Source: Sphingobium algorifonticola (GTDB lineage: Bacteria; Pseudomonadota; Alphaproteobacteria; Sphingomonadales; Sphingomonadaceae). From it: a stretch of DNA of 64,000 nt. How positions within the stretch are numbered: the first letter of the stretch is position 1; every line of letters starts with the position of its first letter. The DNA is taken from positions 62,001 through 126,000 of the forward strand of contig NZ_RZUL01000003.1 in the NCBI RefSeq assembly GCF_004005485.1, in the 5' to 3' direction. The notes under the pieces were generated by a model that was given only the letters and a program-made list of their open reading frames with translations, did not search any database and had not been told where the DNA came from. Positions 1-8,171 of this stretch are shown here, piece after piece. A program made the position numbers and the translations under genes.

Positions 1-165
1 AGCCGGGGGTATGCGCTGGTCGCCGCCCTTGTCGTACAGCACGGCACCCGAAGACAGGTCTTTCATGAAGGCGATTGGCGCACCGCTGGTGTAGGGCGGT
101 GCTTCAGCCGACAGCGGCTGAGCCAGCAAAGGAATTATCAGGGCAAGCGCAAGGCGTTTTGTCAT
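1..165 (-). CDS. D-alanyl-D-alanine carboxypeptidase (PBP5/6 type), N-terminal part only
   Basis: The first 55 codons of a gene that runs off the left edge, read on the minus strand from the ATG at 165. The start is a clear Sec signal peptide (MTKRLALALIIPLLA, likely cut after QPLSA). It is followed by APIAFMKDLSSGAVLYDKGG, the stretch that precedes the catalytic S-x-x-K box in class C low-molecular-mass penicillin-binding proteins. These periplasmic enzymes trim the terminal D-Ala from peptidoglycan pentapeptides. The catalytic serine lies outside the window, so the family call rests on the N-terminal pattern only. The MltB transglycosylase gene begins upstream on the same strand, so two cell-wall genes are neighbours. 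Confidence 0.8.
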   Translation of the reverse strand, partial: MTKRLALALIIPLLAQPLSAEAPPYTSGAPIAFMKDLSSGAVLYDKGGDQRIPPA

Positions 166-262
166 CTATACTCTCGAAACGGTCACTGAAAATTAGGTAA
201 GTCGCGCAGTCATTAGCCAGTATGCAGGTCGCGCGGAAGCCCAAGGGTGCAGGTGCGCCAAC

Positions 263-1333
263 TTACCCCGCCACGGCATCGGCGAGCAGCCCGACCGAGA
301 GCGCATAGAAGTTGGAGCAGTTGTAATCGAGTATCACACGGTAATTGCCGGTCAGCAGATAGGCGGTACGACCCGGCCCGTCCGGTTCGATCAGCGTTGC
401 AAGATCAGTGTCGGCCAGCGTCGTTCCGCCCAGCGGCATCACCCCGCGTCGACGCCACTCGGCCATCGTCAGCCAGCGGCTGTGTCGTTCCATCACGCGC
501 GGGCAACGGGGCGCCGTGGTGCGATTGGCGATGGCGCCGCGATCGAGGCCCGCAGGGACTGAAACGGCGATGCCCCACGGCATCCCGCGCCGCCACCCCG
601 CATCGACGAAATAATTGGCGATGCTGGCCAGAGCATCCGCTTCGCTAGTCCAGATATCGGCCTTGCCGTCGCCGTCGCCGTCCTTGGCCACGCGCAGATA
701 GACCGAGGGGAGAAACTGCGGATATCCCGTCGCACCCGCCCAACTGCCAACCAGCCGACCGCGTGGCACGCCACTATCCAGCATCTTGAGAGTCGCCAGT
801 AACTCTGGTTCGAATAAGGCGCGCCGCCGCCCCTCAAAAGCCAGCGTCGCCAGCGAACGCAGCAGGTCGAAATCACCGACATAGGAACCGTAATTGGTCT
901 CGTGCCCGTAGATCGCGACCATGATCGCTTCGGGAACGCCGGTTTCGCGCTCGATCCGTGTCAGCCGGCTGCGATTGGTCTGATAGGCGATCCGCCCGCG
1001 GTTGATCCGCGCCGCATCGACATGCTGGCGACGATAAGGTTCGAATGCCGGTATCGGTGATTCGGGGCCGCCGCCGGGTTGCGCCTGATCCAGCGCCACG
1101 ACGCGCGGATTGAAGGTGAGTGTCGGGAAAACGCCGTCCATGGTCGCGTCTCTTATACCCATGGCACGCGCTTTTGGCCGTAATCCGGACAGATAGGCCT
1201 GAAAGCCGCTGGGCTGCATATCCCGTACCGTCGCCGGGTCCGATTGTGCAACGGCAGGCGGCGCTACTGCGCTGCCCGGCCAGAACGCCATGCCGCTCAT
1301 CATCATGATTGCGATCAGGAAAGATCGTGTCAT
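263..1333 (-). CDS. mltB: Lytic murein transglycosylase, MltB family
   Basis: A 356-residue exported enzyme that cleaves the glycan strand of peptidoglycan to 1,6-anhydro-muropeptides. An N-terminal signal peptide (residues 1-29, rich in Met/Ala, ending VAPPAVAQ) precedes the SLT_2 domain. The catalytic glutamate is in AIYGHETNYG near residue 150. The family motif GSWAGATGYPQFLPS follows, with a Ca-loop-like DGDGDGKAD near residue 220. The C-terminal part (LLTGNYRVILDYNCSN) is typical of the membrane-bound/soluble MltB group and no peptidoglycan-binding domain follows. It is probably transcribed with the carboxypeptidase at the left edge. The product call is secure; the subgroup is less so. 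Confidence 0.93.
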   Translation of the reverse strand: MTRSFLIAIMMMSGMAFWPGSAVAPPAVAQSDPATVRDMQPSGFQAYLSGLRPKARAMGIRDATMDGVFPTLTFNPRVVALDQAQPGGGPESPIPAFEPYRRQHVDAARINRGRIAYQTNRSRLTRIERETGVPEAIMVAIYGHETNYGSYVGDFDLLRSLATLAFEGRRRALFEPELLATLKMLDSGVPRGRLVGSWAGATGYPQFLPSVYLRVAKDGDGDGKADIWTSEADALASIANYFVDAGWRRGMPWGIAVSVPAGLDRGAIANRTTAPRCPRVMERHSRWLTMAEWRRRGVMPLGGTTLADTDLATLIEPDGPGRTAYLLTGNYRVILDYNCSNFYALSVGLLADAVAG

Positions 1334-1493
1334 CCGCTTGCCTTTGGTCGCTTAACCGCCATTTCCGGCGTAATGCGCGCAAGTGTCGCACAGCGGGCGC
1401 GCCACGGGAATCCCTTTATTGCGGGCCGCCTGTTCGGTTCATCCGAAACTTTTGCCTTGGCAACCCGCCCCGAGTGGATAATAGCCGCAGCGG

Positions 1494-1583
1494 GGACAGG
1501 TGGCCGAGTGGTTTAAGGCAGCGGTCTTGAAAACCGCCGAGGGTGCAAGCTCTCCGTGGGTTCGAATCCCACCCTGTCCGCCA
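1494..1583 (+). tRNA. tRNA-Ser (anticodon TGA)
   Basis: A 90-nt class II tRNA with an encoded CCA tail. The acceptor arm GGACAGG at 1494-1500 pairs perfectly with CCTGTCC at 1573-1579. Discriminator G is at 1580 and CCA at 1581-1583. The anticodon loop CTTGAAA carries TGA, and a long variable arm (GAGGGTGCAAGCTCTC region) marks it as serine. The T arm holds the usual GGTTCGAATCC. A long perfect inverted repeat follows at once (1662-1719). Confidence 0.97.
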
Positions 1584-1661
1584 TTTGCCAAATGTCGTCG
1601 CTTACCCCTCCTCGGGCATTTGGACTGCGGTGCCTACGTTCCCATATCTCAGGTCGCATCT

Positions 1662-1719
1662 CATCAACAAAGAGTTGTCGTTCCCGCCTGTAGTTTGGAA
1701 CGACAACTCTTTGTTGATG
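1662..1719. repeat. Perfect 23-bp inverted repeat downstream of tRNA-Ser
   Basis: Positions 1662-1684 (starting CATCAACAAAGAG) are the exact reverse complement of 1697-1719, separated by a 12-nt loop (CGCCTGTAGTTT). The arms are less GC-rich than the surroundings. The repeat sits between tRNA-Ser and the convergent end of the SDR gene. No T-run follows either arm, so it is not a classical intrinsic terminator, although it could stop transcription from both sides. A partial echo (AACGACAACG) lies at about 1760-1769. It could be a small mobile-element footprint or an integration-site remnant. Confidence 0.85.
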
Positions 1720-1770
1720 CTGAAATTAAGCGTTTGCTCGGGCGGTATGGATAATGAAAAACGACAACGG

Positions 1771-1794
1771 CCACTGCCACTGCCACTGCCAGTG
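1771..1794. repeat. Short tandem repeat (CCACTG units)
   Basis: Three consecutive copies of the hexamer CCACTG, followed by CCAGTG, which is nearly the complement of the unit. It lies in the 260-bp gap between tRNA-Ser and the SDR gene, where I see no coding sequence. No function is evident. Confidence 0.6.
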
Positions 1795-1843
1795 TTAGCG
1801 TGCCGACACTCGTCATAGTCGGGGTACGGCGGTGGGCGGCACT

Positions 1844-2632
1844 TCAGACGGTGCGTATGGTGCCGCCGTCGATTACGAACTCGGCGCCATGGATTGCGGC
1901 GGCTCGGTCAGAGGCGAGATAGGCAATGAGGTCAGCTACCTCTTCGGGTTCGGCACCGCGCCCTATCGGGATCCCGCCCAGAACATCAAGCACGGATTGA
2001 CGCGCTTCGTCGGTCGTGCCGCCGTTTTTTGCCCGAAGAATTTCGAGAAAAGCTTCGGTGGCCTCGGTCATGATCCAGCCGGGCGAAACGGAGTTGACCC
2101 GTACGCCCTTGGGCCCGATTTCTTTCGAGATCGACTTGCTGTAGGTCCTGAGTGCGGCCTTGGCGGCGGCATAGCCGGTCGTGGATTCGGGCAGCGGCAG
2201 GACGGACTGGATCGAGGTGACGTGCACCACGGTTCCCCGGCCCCGCTCGAGCATCTGCGGTATCAGCAGTCTATCGAGCCGAACCGCCGCCAGCAGATTG
2301 AGGTTCAGCTCCGCGAGCCAGTGCTCATCGGTTAGTGTTACGAAGCCTCCCGCCGGGGAAGCCGAACCGCCGATGACATGAGCAAGGATGTCGACGCCAC
2401 CTAGCCGCGCAAGCGCCGCCCTGGCCAGTGCTTCGCCGCCCTCTGCGGTTGTCAGGTCCGCCCGGACATATTCGACCCCCTGAATGGCGTCCTTGATCGC
2501 GCGGGCGGCCGTAACCACACGGGCTCCGCCAGCCAGGAAGCGCGCGACGGTAGCGCGACCAAGACCTTTGGTGCCCCCGCTGACGACTACGCGCTTCCCG
2601 ACGAACTCGGCAGGATCGGGCTTGATGCTCAT
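1844..2632 (-). CDS. SDR family NAD(P)-dependent oxidoreductase
   Basis: A 262-residue classical short-chain dehydrogenase/reductase. The Rossmann glycine motif is SGGTKGLG (residues 19-26). Cofactor-associated RADLTT follows near residue 57, the active-site Asn is in LNLNLL, the catalytic Ser in VTSIQS, and the Y-x-x-x-K pair is in GYAAAKAAL near residue 155. The C terminus ends in the usual substrate-loop and FVIDGGT segment. The substrate cannot be read from sequence. Its start codon overlaps the stop of the NTF2-like gene (ATGA, 2629-2632), so the two are translationally coupled. A LysR regulator diverges from the pair, a layout common for small inducible catabolic or detoxification units. 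Confidence 0.9.
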   Translation of the reverse strand: MSIKPDPAEFVGKRVVVSGGTKGLGRATVARFLAGGARVVTAARAIKDAIQGVEYVRADLTTAEGGEALARAALARLGGVDILAHVIGGSASPAGGFVTLTDEHWLAELNLNLLAAVRLDRLLIPQMLERGRGTVVHVTSIQSVLPLPESTTGYAAAKAALRTYSKSISKEIGPKGVRVNSVSPGWIMTEATEAFLEILRAKNGGTTDEARQSVLDVLGGIPIGRGAEPEEVADLIAYLASDRAAAIHGAEFVIDGGTIRTV

Positions 2633-2964
2633 ACCTTGGTCTCCAAACTCTTGATGGCACCATTCGCCAGTGTGAAGCGGTAGGTGAAGCGGAGCGGACT
2701 ACCCGGAAAGTCACCATCAGCAGAGCCGTCGATGACCACATCGCCGCCTTCTGCCCAAACAGTCGCGGGCGTAAAGATCGCCTTCACCGGCAGTACCTCT
2801 TCCGCGAAAAGCTGGCGGATCGCCGCGTGACCCTGGAAATGCTTGCCGTTGTCGATAAAGACGGCGTCGTGCAGGAAAGGCTGCAACATGTCGTCAATAT
2901 CAAGACGGGCGTTTGCTTCTATATAGTCGGCAATCGGCTTGGGTAGGTTCATGGACATTGTCAT
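2629..2964 (-). CDS. NTF2-like / SnoaL-fold protein
   Basis: A small protein of 111 residues with the alpha-plus-beta cone pattern of nuclear transport factor 2-like proteins: an N-terminal helix (IADYIEANARLDIDDMLQPF), then HDAVFIDNGKHFQGHAAIRQLF, then alternating strands. Members include ketosteroid isomerase-like enzymes and binding proteins, and here no specific activity can be assigned. It is the first gene of a two-gene unit with the SDR gene, overlapping it by 4 bp, and is divergent from the LysR gene. An ATG at 2964 is followed two codons later by another (M-T-M-S-M), so the exact start could shift slightly. Confidence 0.82.
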   Translation of the reverse strand: MTMSMNLPKPIADYIEANARLDIDDMLQPFLHDAVFIDNGKHFQGHAAIRQLFAEEVLPVKAIFTPATVWAEGGDVVIDGSADGDFPGSPLRFTYRFTLANGAIKSLETKV

Positions 2965-3054
2965 CTCCTCGACGGTGATGAACCTTATTTAGCGATGGAC
3001 TTTTCGCCTGATAATCGAGACAGATCGGCATGATGTGTTGCGAATAACGGGACA
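2965..3054. promoter_or_regulatory. Divergent promoter region, NTF2/SDR versus LysR
   Basis: A 90-bp gap between the start codons of the minus-strand NTF2-like gene and the plus-strand LysR gene. It is more AT-rich than its flanks (TTATTTAGCGATGG, CTGATAATCG). By the usual LysR arrangement it should hold the binding site and both promoters. I could not fix a convincing T-N11-A site by eye. Confidence 0.4.
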
Positions 3055-3966
3055 ATGACTCGCCATTCCCTGATCGAACTCGAGGCGGTTCTTGCCATCG
3101 TTCGCTGCGGCTCGTTCCGCGCAGCAGCGATCGATCTCGGCATGTCGACCACGGCCATCAGCAATGCAGTCGGCAAGCTGGAACGGGAGCTTGCGGTGCG
3201 GCTATTTAATCGCACCACGCGCAGCGTCTCGCTCACCTATGCGGGGCAAGGCTTTGTCGCGAAAATCAAACCGGCGCTCGAAGACATACGAAAGGCGATG
3301 GACACAGCGCGCTCCCAGCAGGAGACACCGTCCGGCACGTTGCGTATCAACGCCTTCGCGACGGCAGCGCGCGAGATCATGGCGCCGCTCGTTCTCGCAT
3401 ATCTGAAGTGCTATCCGCAGGTTCATATCGACCTCGTTACGGAGGGACGCCTTGTCGATGTTGTAGCAGCGGGCTTCGATCTGGGGGTGCGCAGCGCCGA
3501 TTTGATACCCAGTGACGCGATTGCTATACCGCTGGGCCAGATGCGGCGCATGGCAGTGGTGGCATCCCCCTCCCTTTTTGAGAGCAGTGTTATTCCGCGG
3601 GTTCCTCAGGAACTTCTCAACTACCCATGCCTCCGAATCCGGCTTCCCAATGGAGCGTTATTCCAGTGGCGCTTCGAGAAAGACGGCGAAGCATTGCAAC
3701 TCGACGTTGAGGGCCCGATCACTCTCGATGAAGCCTCCTTGGCCCGGATCGCGGTTACGAACGGTGTGGGCATTGGCTATTTCATGGAGACCGACGTTCG
3801 CGATGACATCGCGGTCGGCCGACTTGTCCGCATTCTAGAAGACTGGACGCCACCGCTCGCGCCGCTGTGCCTCTATTACTCCAATCGGCGCAATTCCTCC
3901 GCAGCCTTCCAGGCATTCATCGCGCTCGCGCGCGACTTCGCTGCTGGACGGCTAGCCCCGTGTTGA
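3055..3966 (+). CDS. LysR family transcriptional regulator
   Basis: A 303-residue protein with the LysR-type N-terminal winged HTH (residues 5-62: [20 protein letters not shown], then [13 protein letters not shown] and [10 protein letters not shown]). A linker helix and a periplasmic-binding-protein-like effector domain follow from about residue 90. It begins at ATG 3055, just inside the divergent gap, so it probably controls the NTF2/SDR pair and itself. It resembles the large group of LysR proteins beside SDR genes in sphingomonads. The effector is unknown. Confidence 0.92.
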   Translation: MTRHSLIELEAVLAIVRCGSFRAAAIDLGMSTTAISNAVGKLERELAVRLFNRTTRSVSLTYAGQGFVAKIKPALEDIRKAMDTARSQQETPSGTLRINAFATAAREIMAPLVLAYLKCYPQVHIDLVTEGRLVDVVAAGFDLGVRSADLIPSDAIAIPLGQMRRMAVVASPSLFESSVIPRVPQELLNYPCLRIRLPNGALFQWRFEKDGEALQLDVEGPITLDEASLARIAVTNGVGIGYFMETDVRDDIAVGRLVRILEDWTPPLAPLCLYYSNRRNSSAAFQAFIALARDFAAGRLAPC

Positions 3967-4041
3967 GCAAGCTGATGCCCGTTTGCATCGTCGGGCTACC
4001 ACGGAAGTAGAAAGTCGATCTTTATGGGACGCGGCCCACCA

Positions 4042-5010
4042 TTATTCCGCCGCGACCGCCATCGCTTCGAAATCGGCTTCGGCCAGGAACTTTTCGGCGT
4101 CCAGCGCCGCCATGCAGCCCATTCCGGCAGCGGTGACCGCCTGGCGGTAGACTTTGTCGGTCACATCACCTGCCGCAAATACGCCGGCTATGTTCGTCCG
4201 GCTGGTGCCTTTCTCCACGAGCAGATAGCCCTCGTCCATCGGCAGCAGCCCTTCGAACAGCGCCGTCGCGGGTTGATGACCGATGGCCACGAACGCGCCG
4301 TCGGTCGGCATGTGCGATGCCTCACCCGTTACGGTATCGATCAGATCGACGCCGACCAGGCCTTCGGGCGATCCGCCGCCGACGAACCGCGCGACGGCCT
4401 TGTTCCACAGCACATGGATACGCGGATGGGCGAACAGGCGGTCTTGAAGGATTTTCTCCGCGCGCAGAGAGTCCCGCCGGTGGATCAAGGTGACGTCATG
4501 GCTGTGATTGGTGAGGTAAAGCGCCTCTTCGACCGCCGTATTGCCGCCGCCGATAACCACGACCTTCTTGCCGCGATAGAAGAAACCGTCACAGGTCGCG
4601 CACGCGGATACGCCCTTTCCGCCCAGATGCGCTTCACCTTCGACACCCAGCCACTTCGCCTGTGCGCCCGTGCAGATGACCAGCGTGTCGCCGGAATAGA
4701 TGGTGCCGCCGTCCCCTATCAGCCGAAAGGGACGCTGGGTCAGATCGACGCTCACGATCTGGTCGTACATCATTTGCGCGCCGACATGCTCCGCCTGCGC
4801 CTGCATTTCCTCCATCAGCCAGGGTCCCTGAACGACGTCGCGAAAACCCGGATAGTTTTCCACGTCGGTCGTGATGGTCAATTGACCGCCCGGCTGCATG
4901 CCCTGGACCACAATGGGGGCCAGTCCCGCGCGTGCGCCGTAGATTGCGGCGGAAAGTCCGGCAGGACCGGAACCGAGAATAAGCATGCGAGTGGAATGGG
5001 TAGCGGTCAT
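4042..5010 (-). CDS. trxB: Thioredoxin-disulfide reductase
   Basis: A 322-residue FAD/NADPH flavoprotein that reduces thioredoxin in the cytoplasm. It shows the FAD dinucleotide motif GSGPAGLSAAIYGARAG (residues 13-29), the redox-active CATC (near residues 139-142, in the NADPH domain), the NADPH motif GGGNTAVEEA, and the C-terminal FAD signature GVFAAGDVTDKVYRQ. The length is usual for bacterial TrxB. It lies 57 bp after the VOC lipoprotein gene on the same strand, at the tail of the Anbu cluster. It may therefore be read through from it or have its own promoter in the gap, which contains the palindrome ATGGAAGTTCCAT. Confidence 0.96.
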   Translation of the reverse strand: MTATHSTRMLILGSGPAGLSAAIYGARAGLAPIVVQGMQPGGQLTITTDVENYPGFRDVVQGPWLMEEMQAQAEHVGAQMMYDQIVSVDLTQRPFRLIGDGGTIYSGDTLVICTGAQAKWLGVEGEAHLGGKGVSACATCDGFFYRGKKVVVIGGGNTAVEEALYLTNHSHDVTLIHRRDSLRAEKILQDRLFAHPRIHVLWNKAVARFVGGGSPEGLVGVDLIDTVTGEASHMPTDGAFVAIGHQPATALFEGLLPMDEGYLLVEKGTSRTNIAGVFAAGDVTDKVYRQAVTAAGMGCMAALDAEKFLAEADFEAMAVAAE

Positions 5011-5067
5011 GATGGAAGTTCCATATTGTCTTTGATGAGCGGAAATAGGCGGTGATCTGGCCTGATG

Positions 5068-5529
5068 CTAGTCCCGCCGCTCGAACAGGGCTATGCGATT
5101 GCCTTCGCTGTCTTCGATTTCCGCTACGAAGCCCGGCGCGCCGATATCTTTTTTGGGGTATAATATGGTCGCATTTCTGGCGGTCGCGCGGGCAAGTGTC
5201 GCCTCGATGCTTTCTACAGTAAGGTAGGGCAATGTGCCGTTGCGCGACGGGACATAGACGTCACCCTTGGCCAAGGCACCGCTCGCCCCATGGCCATCAG
5301 GGTCTGCCGGAAACAGTGCCATATCATAACCGTCGATCGTTTCGCGTTCAAAGCTATACCCGAACACCGCGCTGTAGAACGCCATGGCGCGCGGCATGTC
5401 GGTTACCGGTATCTCGAAATAGGAAATCGGATTGCGAGTCACGTGCCGCCCTTCCATTTGCAATGTTGGCGTACACCCTGCCGCGCTGATCATGACTGTA
5501 AACGCCACTAAGGTAGACGCATATTTCAT
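5068..5529 (-). CDS. VOC (glyoxalase-fold) lipoprotein
   Basis: About 153 residues. The chosen start is ATG 5529, which gives a lipoprotein signal (MKYASTLVAFTVMISAAGC) with a lipobox ending in Cys. A longer reading to 5583 would bury this signal. The rest is a vicinal-oxygen-chelate domain: ISYFEIPVTDMPRAMAFYSAVFGY, a central beta segment, and GNRIALFERRD at the end. Proteins of this fold bind metals or small molecules. Export to the envelope is unusual, since most VOC enzymes are cytoplasmic. Its ATG overlaps the Anbu stop codon by one base (TGATG), showing tight coupling to that gene. Confidence 0.8.
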   Translation of the reverse strand: MKYASTLVAFTVMISAAGCTPTLQMEGRHVTRNPISYFEIPVTDMPRAMAFYSAVFGYSFERETIDGYDMALFPADPDGHGASGALAKGDVYVPSRNGTLPYLTVESIEATLARATARNATILYPKKDIGAPGFVAEIEDSEGNRIALFERRD

Positions 5530-6266
5530 CAGCCGAGCACGTCCGGCAAATCCTCGAACCCCTTGCGTAACGCTGCGGACCATGCGCGGGAAATGGCGGC
5601 GAACTGTTCGTCGTCCGCCTCGATCCGCGCACGGGTCCGAAAGGTGAATGCGTCACGCTGAATGATCGTGAGGTCAAGCGGCATGCCAACGGAGAGGTTG
5701 GAACGGATCGTCGAATCCATGGATACGCACACCGCCTTGGTCGCCTCTTCTAGCGAGGTGACCGGGGTGATGATGCGATCGAGGATCGGTTTGCCATATT
5801 TGTGGTCGCCGATCTGAAAAAAGGGCGTGTCGGCCGTTGCCTCGATGAAATTGCCGGCGCTGTAGACGAGATACAGGCGCGGCTTGCCGCCGCGCCGCTG
5901 GCCCGCGACCATGATCGACGCATCGGCGGCCGAACCCTGCATTTCGATCGTCGGCCGATAGCGTTTCTGAACCGACCGCATCGCGTCGCCCACCAGTTGG
6001 GCTGCGCGATGCATCGTGGCGCAATTCAGGATTGTTTCGATTTCGGGGTCTTCCGCGCTATCCTTTATAGCGCGCGAGAGGCAGCTTTTGACTTCCTGTG
6101 TGATCGACAGATTGCCCGAGCACATGATCGCAATGGCACGTTCACCCTTCACTTCATAGGTGAAAGTCTTGCGAAAGCGGGCGATATTGTCCATTCCGGC
6201 ATTGGTCCGTGTGTCGGAAAGCATGACGAGACCGTCATCCACCCGAACCGCTACGCAATAGGTCAT
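5529..6266 (-). CDS. Anbu, ancestral beta-subunit proteasome-like protein
   Basis: A 245-residue member of the proteasome beta/HslV (Ntn-hydrolase) superfamily of the Anbu/COG3484 type. It starts MTYCVAVRVDDGLVMLSDTR, so Thr2 would be the N-terminal nucleophile after Met removal. TRTNAG near residue 19 holds the family Asp/Arg region, and a conserved SAADASIMVAGQ and PLDLTII stretch follow. The start at 6266 is supported by the ATGA overlap with the upstream transglutaminase and by the position of the Thr; a longer reading would add 20 residues of no known pattern. It is the fourth gene of a five- to six-gene minus-strand unit (ATP-grasp, alpha-E, transglutaminase, Anbu, VOC, trxB). Structures of Anbu are known; its natural substrate is not established. 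Confidence 0.92.
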   Translation of the reverse strand: MTYCVAVRVDDGLVMLSDTRTNAGMDNIARFRKTFTYEVKGERAIAIMCSGNLSITQEVKSCLSRAIKDSAEDPEIETILNCATMHRAAQLVGDAMRSVQKRYRPTIEMQGSAADASIMVAGQRRGGKPRLYLVYSAGNFIEATADTPFFQIGDHKYGKPILDRIITPVTSLEEATKAVCVSMDSTIRSNLSVGMPLDLTIIQRDAFTFRTRARIEADDEQFAAISRAWSAALRKGFEDLPDVLG

Positions 6267-7177
6267 TGCCCCCCGGCCTCCCCGATTGCGGGCACGTAAG
6301 TACCCATCCTTGTCCCCTGATTGCACGATTGGCGCTGCTGCTGCTGTTGCCGTTGCAGTTGCTGTTCACGCTCGTCGTCACTGGCCTGCGCGATCCGCAC
6401 GTCCGCGTCAATCCAGATCGAACCGGCCGCCGTCACAGACCCGCGCACCGGGGCGGCATCGTCCGCATCCATGCCGGATGCGACCCGGATGTAGTGATCG
6501 GTCACGCAAATCTGGTTCGACGCATCAAATCCTACCCAGCCCAAACGTGGCACAAGCGCCTCTGCCCAGGCATGGGTTTCATGCAAAGCATCCTCACCCT
6601 GCGCCAACAGATAGCCTGTCACATAACGTGCCGGAAACCCCAGGCTGCGGGCGGCGGCTATGAATATCTGCGCATGATCCTGACAGACCCCCGCCCCGAT
6701 CGCGAAGGCTTCGGCTGCCGACGTATTTGAATTGGTAACACCGCCTCGATAGGCGACATGCCCGATAACCGCGGCGGACAGCGCATGGAGCTGGTCGAGC
6801 GGATCCTTTTGGCCCAACGCATGCGCCATCTCACGCATCTCCGGCGATGCGGCCGTCAGTCGCGTCGCCCGCAAGTAGATGCGTGGATCGAGCCGCTCCT
6901 CAAGGCCCGCCACGATACCGCTCGCGTCGCGCGTTTCGACCAGGCCAGTGGCCAATATCGTCGCGCTGTCGGTGCGATCGTGACGGATCCACAACGCTTC
7001 CAGATCGCCATAGCCGTTCGGCGCGAAATCGGTGATCGGCGTGTCATTGACGATCACCGACCAATCCAGCACGGTCTGCGCGTCGTGATCGCGCGGCTTG
7101 AGCTTCAGCAGCATCGCCACGCGGCTTGATCCCGCCTCATAACTATAGACGGTCTGGTGTCGGACGAGCAGTTTCAT
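6263..7177 (-). CDS. Transglutaminase-like cysteine protease family protein
   Basis: A 304-residue protein of the bacterial transglutaminase/protease class that travels with alpha-E and ATP-grasp genes. The N-terminal beta domain (LLVRHQTVYSYEAGSSRVAM) matches the family. The catalytic triad is visible as Cys in GAGVCQDHAQ, His in HETHAWAE and Asp in VGFDASN. The last 50 residues are odd: a Gln-rich run (EQQLQRQQQQQRQ) followed by a Gly-ending tail not needed for catalysis. No signal peptide is seen, so it is cytoplasmic. It overlaps the Anbu start by 4 bp and lies 57 bp after the alpha-E gene. Confidence 0.93.
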   Translation of the reverse strand: MKLLVRHQTVYSYEAGSSRVAMLLKLKPRDHDAQTVLDWSVIVNDTPITDFAPNGYGDLEALWIRHDRTDSATILATGLVETRDASGIVAGLEERLDPRIYLRATRLTAASPEMREMAHALGQKDPLDQLHALSAAVIGHVAYRGGVTNSNTSAAEAFAIGAGVCQDHAQIFIAAARSLGFPARYVTGYLLAQGEDALHETHAWAEALVPRLGWVGFDASNQICVTDHYIRVASGMDADDAAPVRGSVTAAGSIWIDADVRIAQASDDEREQQLQRQQQQQRQSCNQGTRMGTYVPAIGEAGGQ

Positions 7178-7234
7178 GGCATGATGCCTGTCTTGTCTGT
7201 ATTTCCCAAGTTCCCGTCGGCGTACGCGCCTGTA

Positions 7235-8167
7235 TCACCCGAAATGATAATCCTGCGCGATTTCATTCGCGAGACGATCGGTATGGGCGATGCCATTCTG
7301 CACCGTTTCGTGAAGGCCGCGACGGAAAATCTCGCCGCTGTCCACGCTTTCCAGCCCTTCGACCATCGCCTTGATGCTGTCCTGAGACTGGCCGCGATTG
7401 TCGTGCCATCCCGCCAGTCGGTTGAGACGATAGGCCAGTTGGTCATAGCAATAGGCCACGCTGCGCGGAAACAGACGGTTGAGCATGATGAAATCGGTAA
7501 TCTGCCAAGGCGTATAGGCGCCGCCATAAACATGGTGATAAGCGCGGCTGCCCGAAAGGGCATGGAGCACCGATGTCCATTGATAATGATCGCGATTGCC
7601 GCCGATCACTTCGGTTTCGGGCAGCAGCACATAATATTTCACGTCCAGCAAGCGCAGCGTCATCTGCGCCCGCTCAAGCGCCGCGCCGACACGCAGAAAA
7701 TCATGCCCTTCGTTGCGCAACTGGCCGCTGTCCGCCGCGCCGCGAAATGTCATCGCCCGCGTCTTGACCCAGTCGATCAGTCCGGGGAGCTGTTGCCTTG
7801 CCTCGGCCACATCATAGCTGTCGAGTTTGCGCCAGCCTTCGTTCAGCGCCTCCCACATATCCTGCGTCAGCATCGTGCGCGCCGACTTGCCGTTGGCGCG
7901 GGCGCGGGCGAGGCAAGAGCGGATCGACGACGGATTTTCCGGGTCGAGCATCAGATAGGCAACGACATCGGTCTCACGCACATGGGCGTCCGGCGGAAAG
8001 TTCTCCTCGCATCCCGTGGCGCGGACGACCGATCGCCATTCGTCCCGATGATGCGCGCCCGGCAATATCGCCATGCGTTGCCCCATGGTCAGGAGGCGCG
8101 CCGTGGATTCGGCCCGCTCCATATAGCGTGCCATCCAGTAGAGGTTTTCGGCGGTCCGGCTCAGCAT
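7235..8167 (-). CDS. Alpha-E domain-containing protein
   Basis: About 310 residues. The chosen start is ATG 8167, giving MLSRTAENLYWMARYMERAE, the standard opening of the alpha-E family; a longer reading to 8230 adds 21 unrelated residues and overlaps the ATP-grasp gene. The family is all-helical, with many E/R pairs and the typical HVYGGAYT and PRSVAYCYDQL segments. It almost always sits beside circularly permuted ATP-grasp and transglutaminase genes. Its biochemical role is not established; a helper of peptide or amide ligation has been proposed from gene context. It starts 4 bp after the ATP-grasp stop. Confidence 0.92.
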   Translation of the reverse strand: MLSRTAENLYWMARYMERAESTARLLTMGQRMAILPGAHHRDEWRSVVRATGCEENFPPDAHVRETDVVAYLMLDPENPSSIRSCLARARANGKSARTMLTQDMWEALNEGWRKLDSYDVAEARQQLPGLIDWVKTRAMTFRGAADSGQLRNEGHDFLRVGAALERAQMTLRLLDVKYYVLLPETEVIGGNRDHYQWTSVLHALSGSRAYHHVYGGAYTPWQITDFIMLNRLFPRSVAYCYDQLAYRLNRLAGWHDNRGQSQDSIKAMVEGLESVDSGEIFRRGLHETVQNGIAHTDRLANEIAQDYHFG

Positions 8168-8171
8168 CGCA

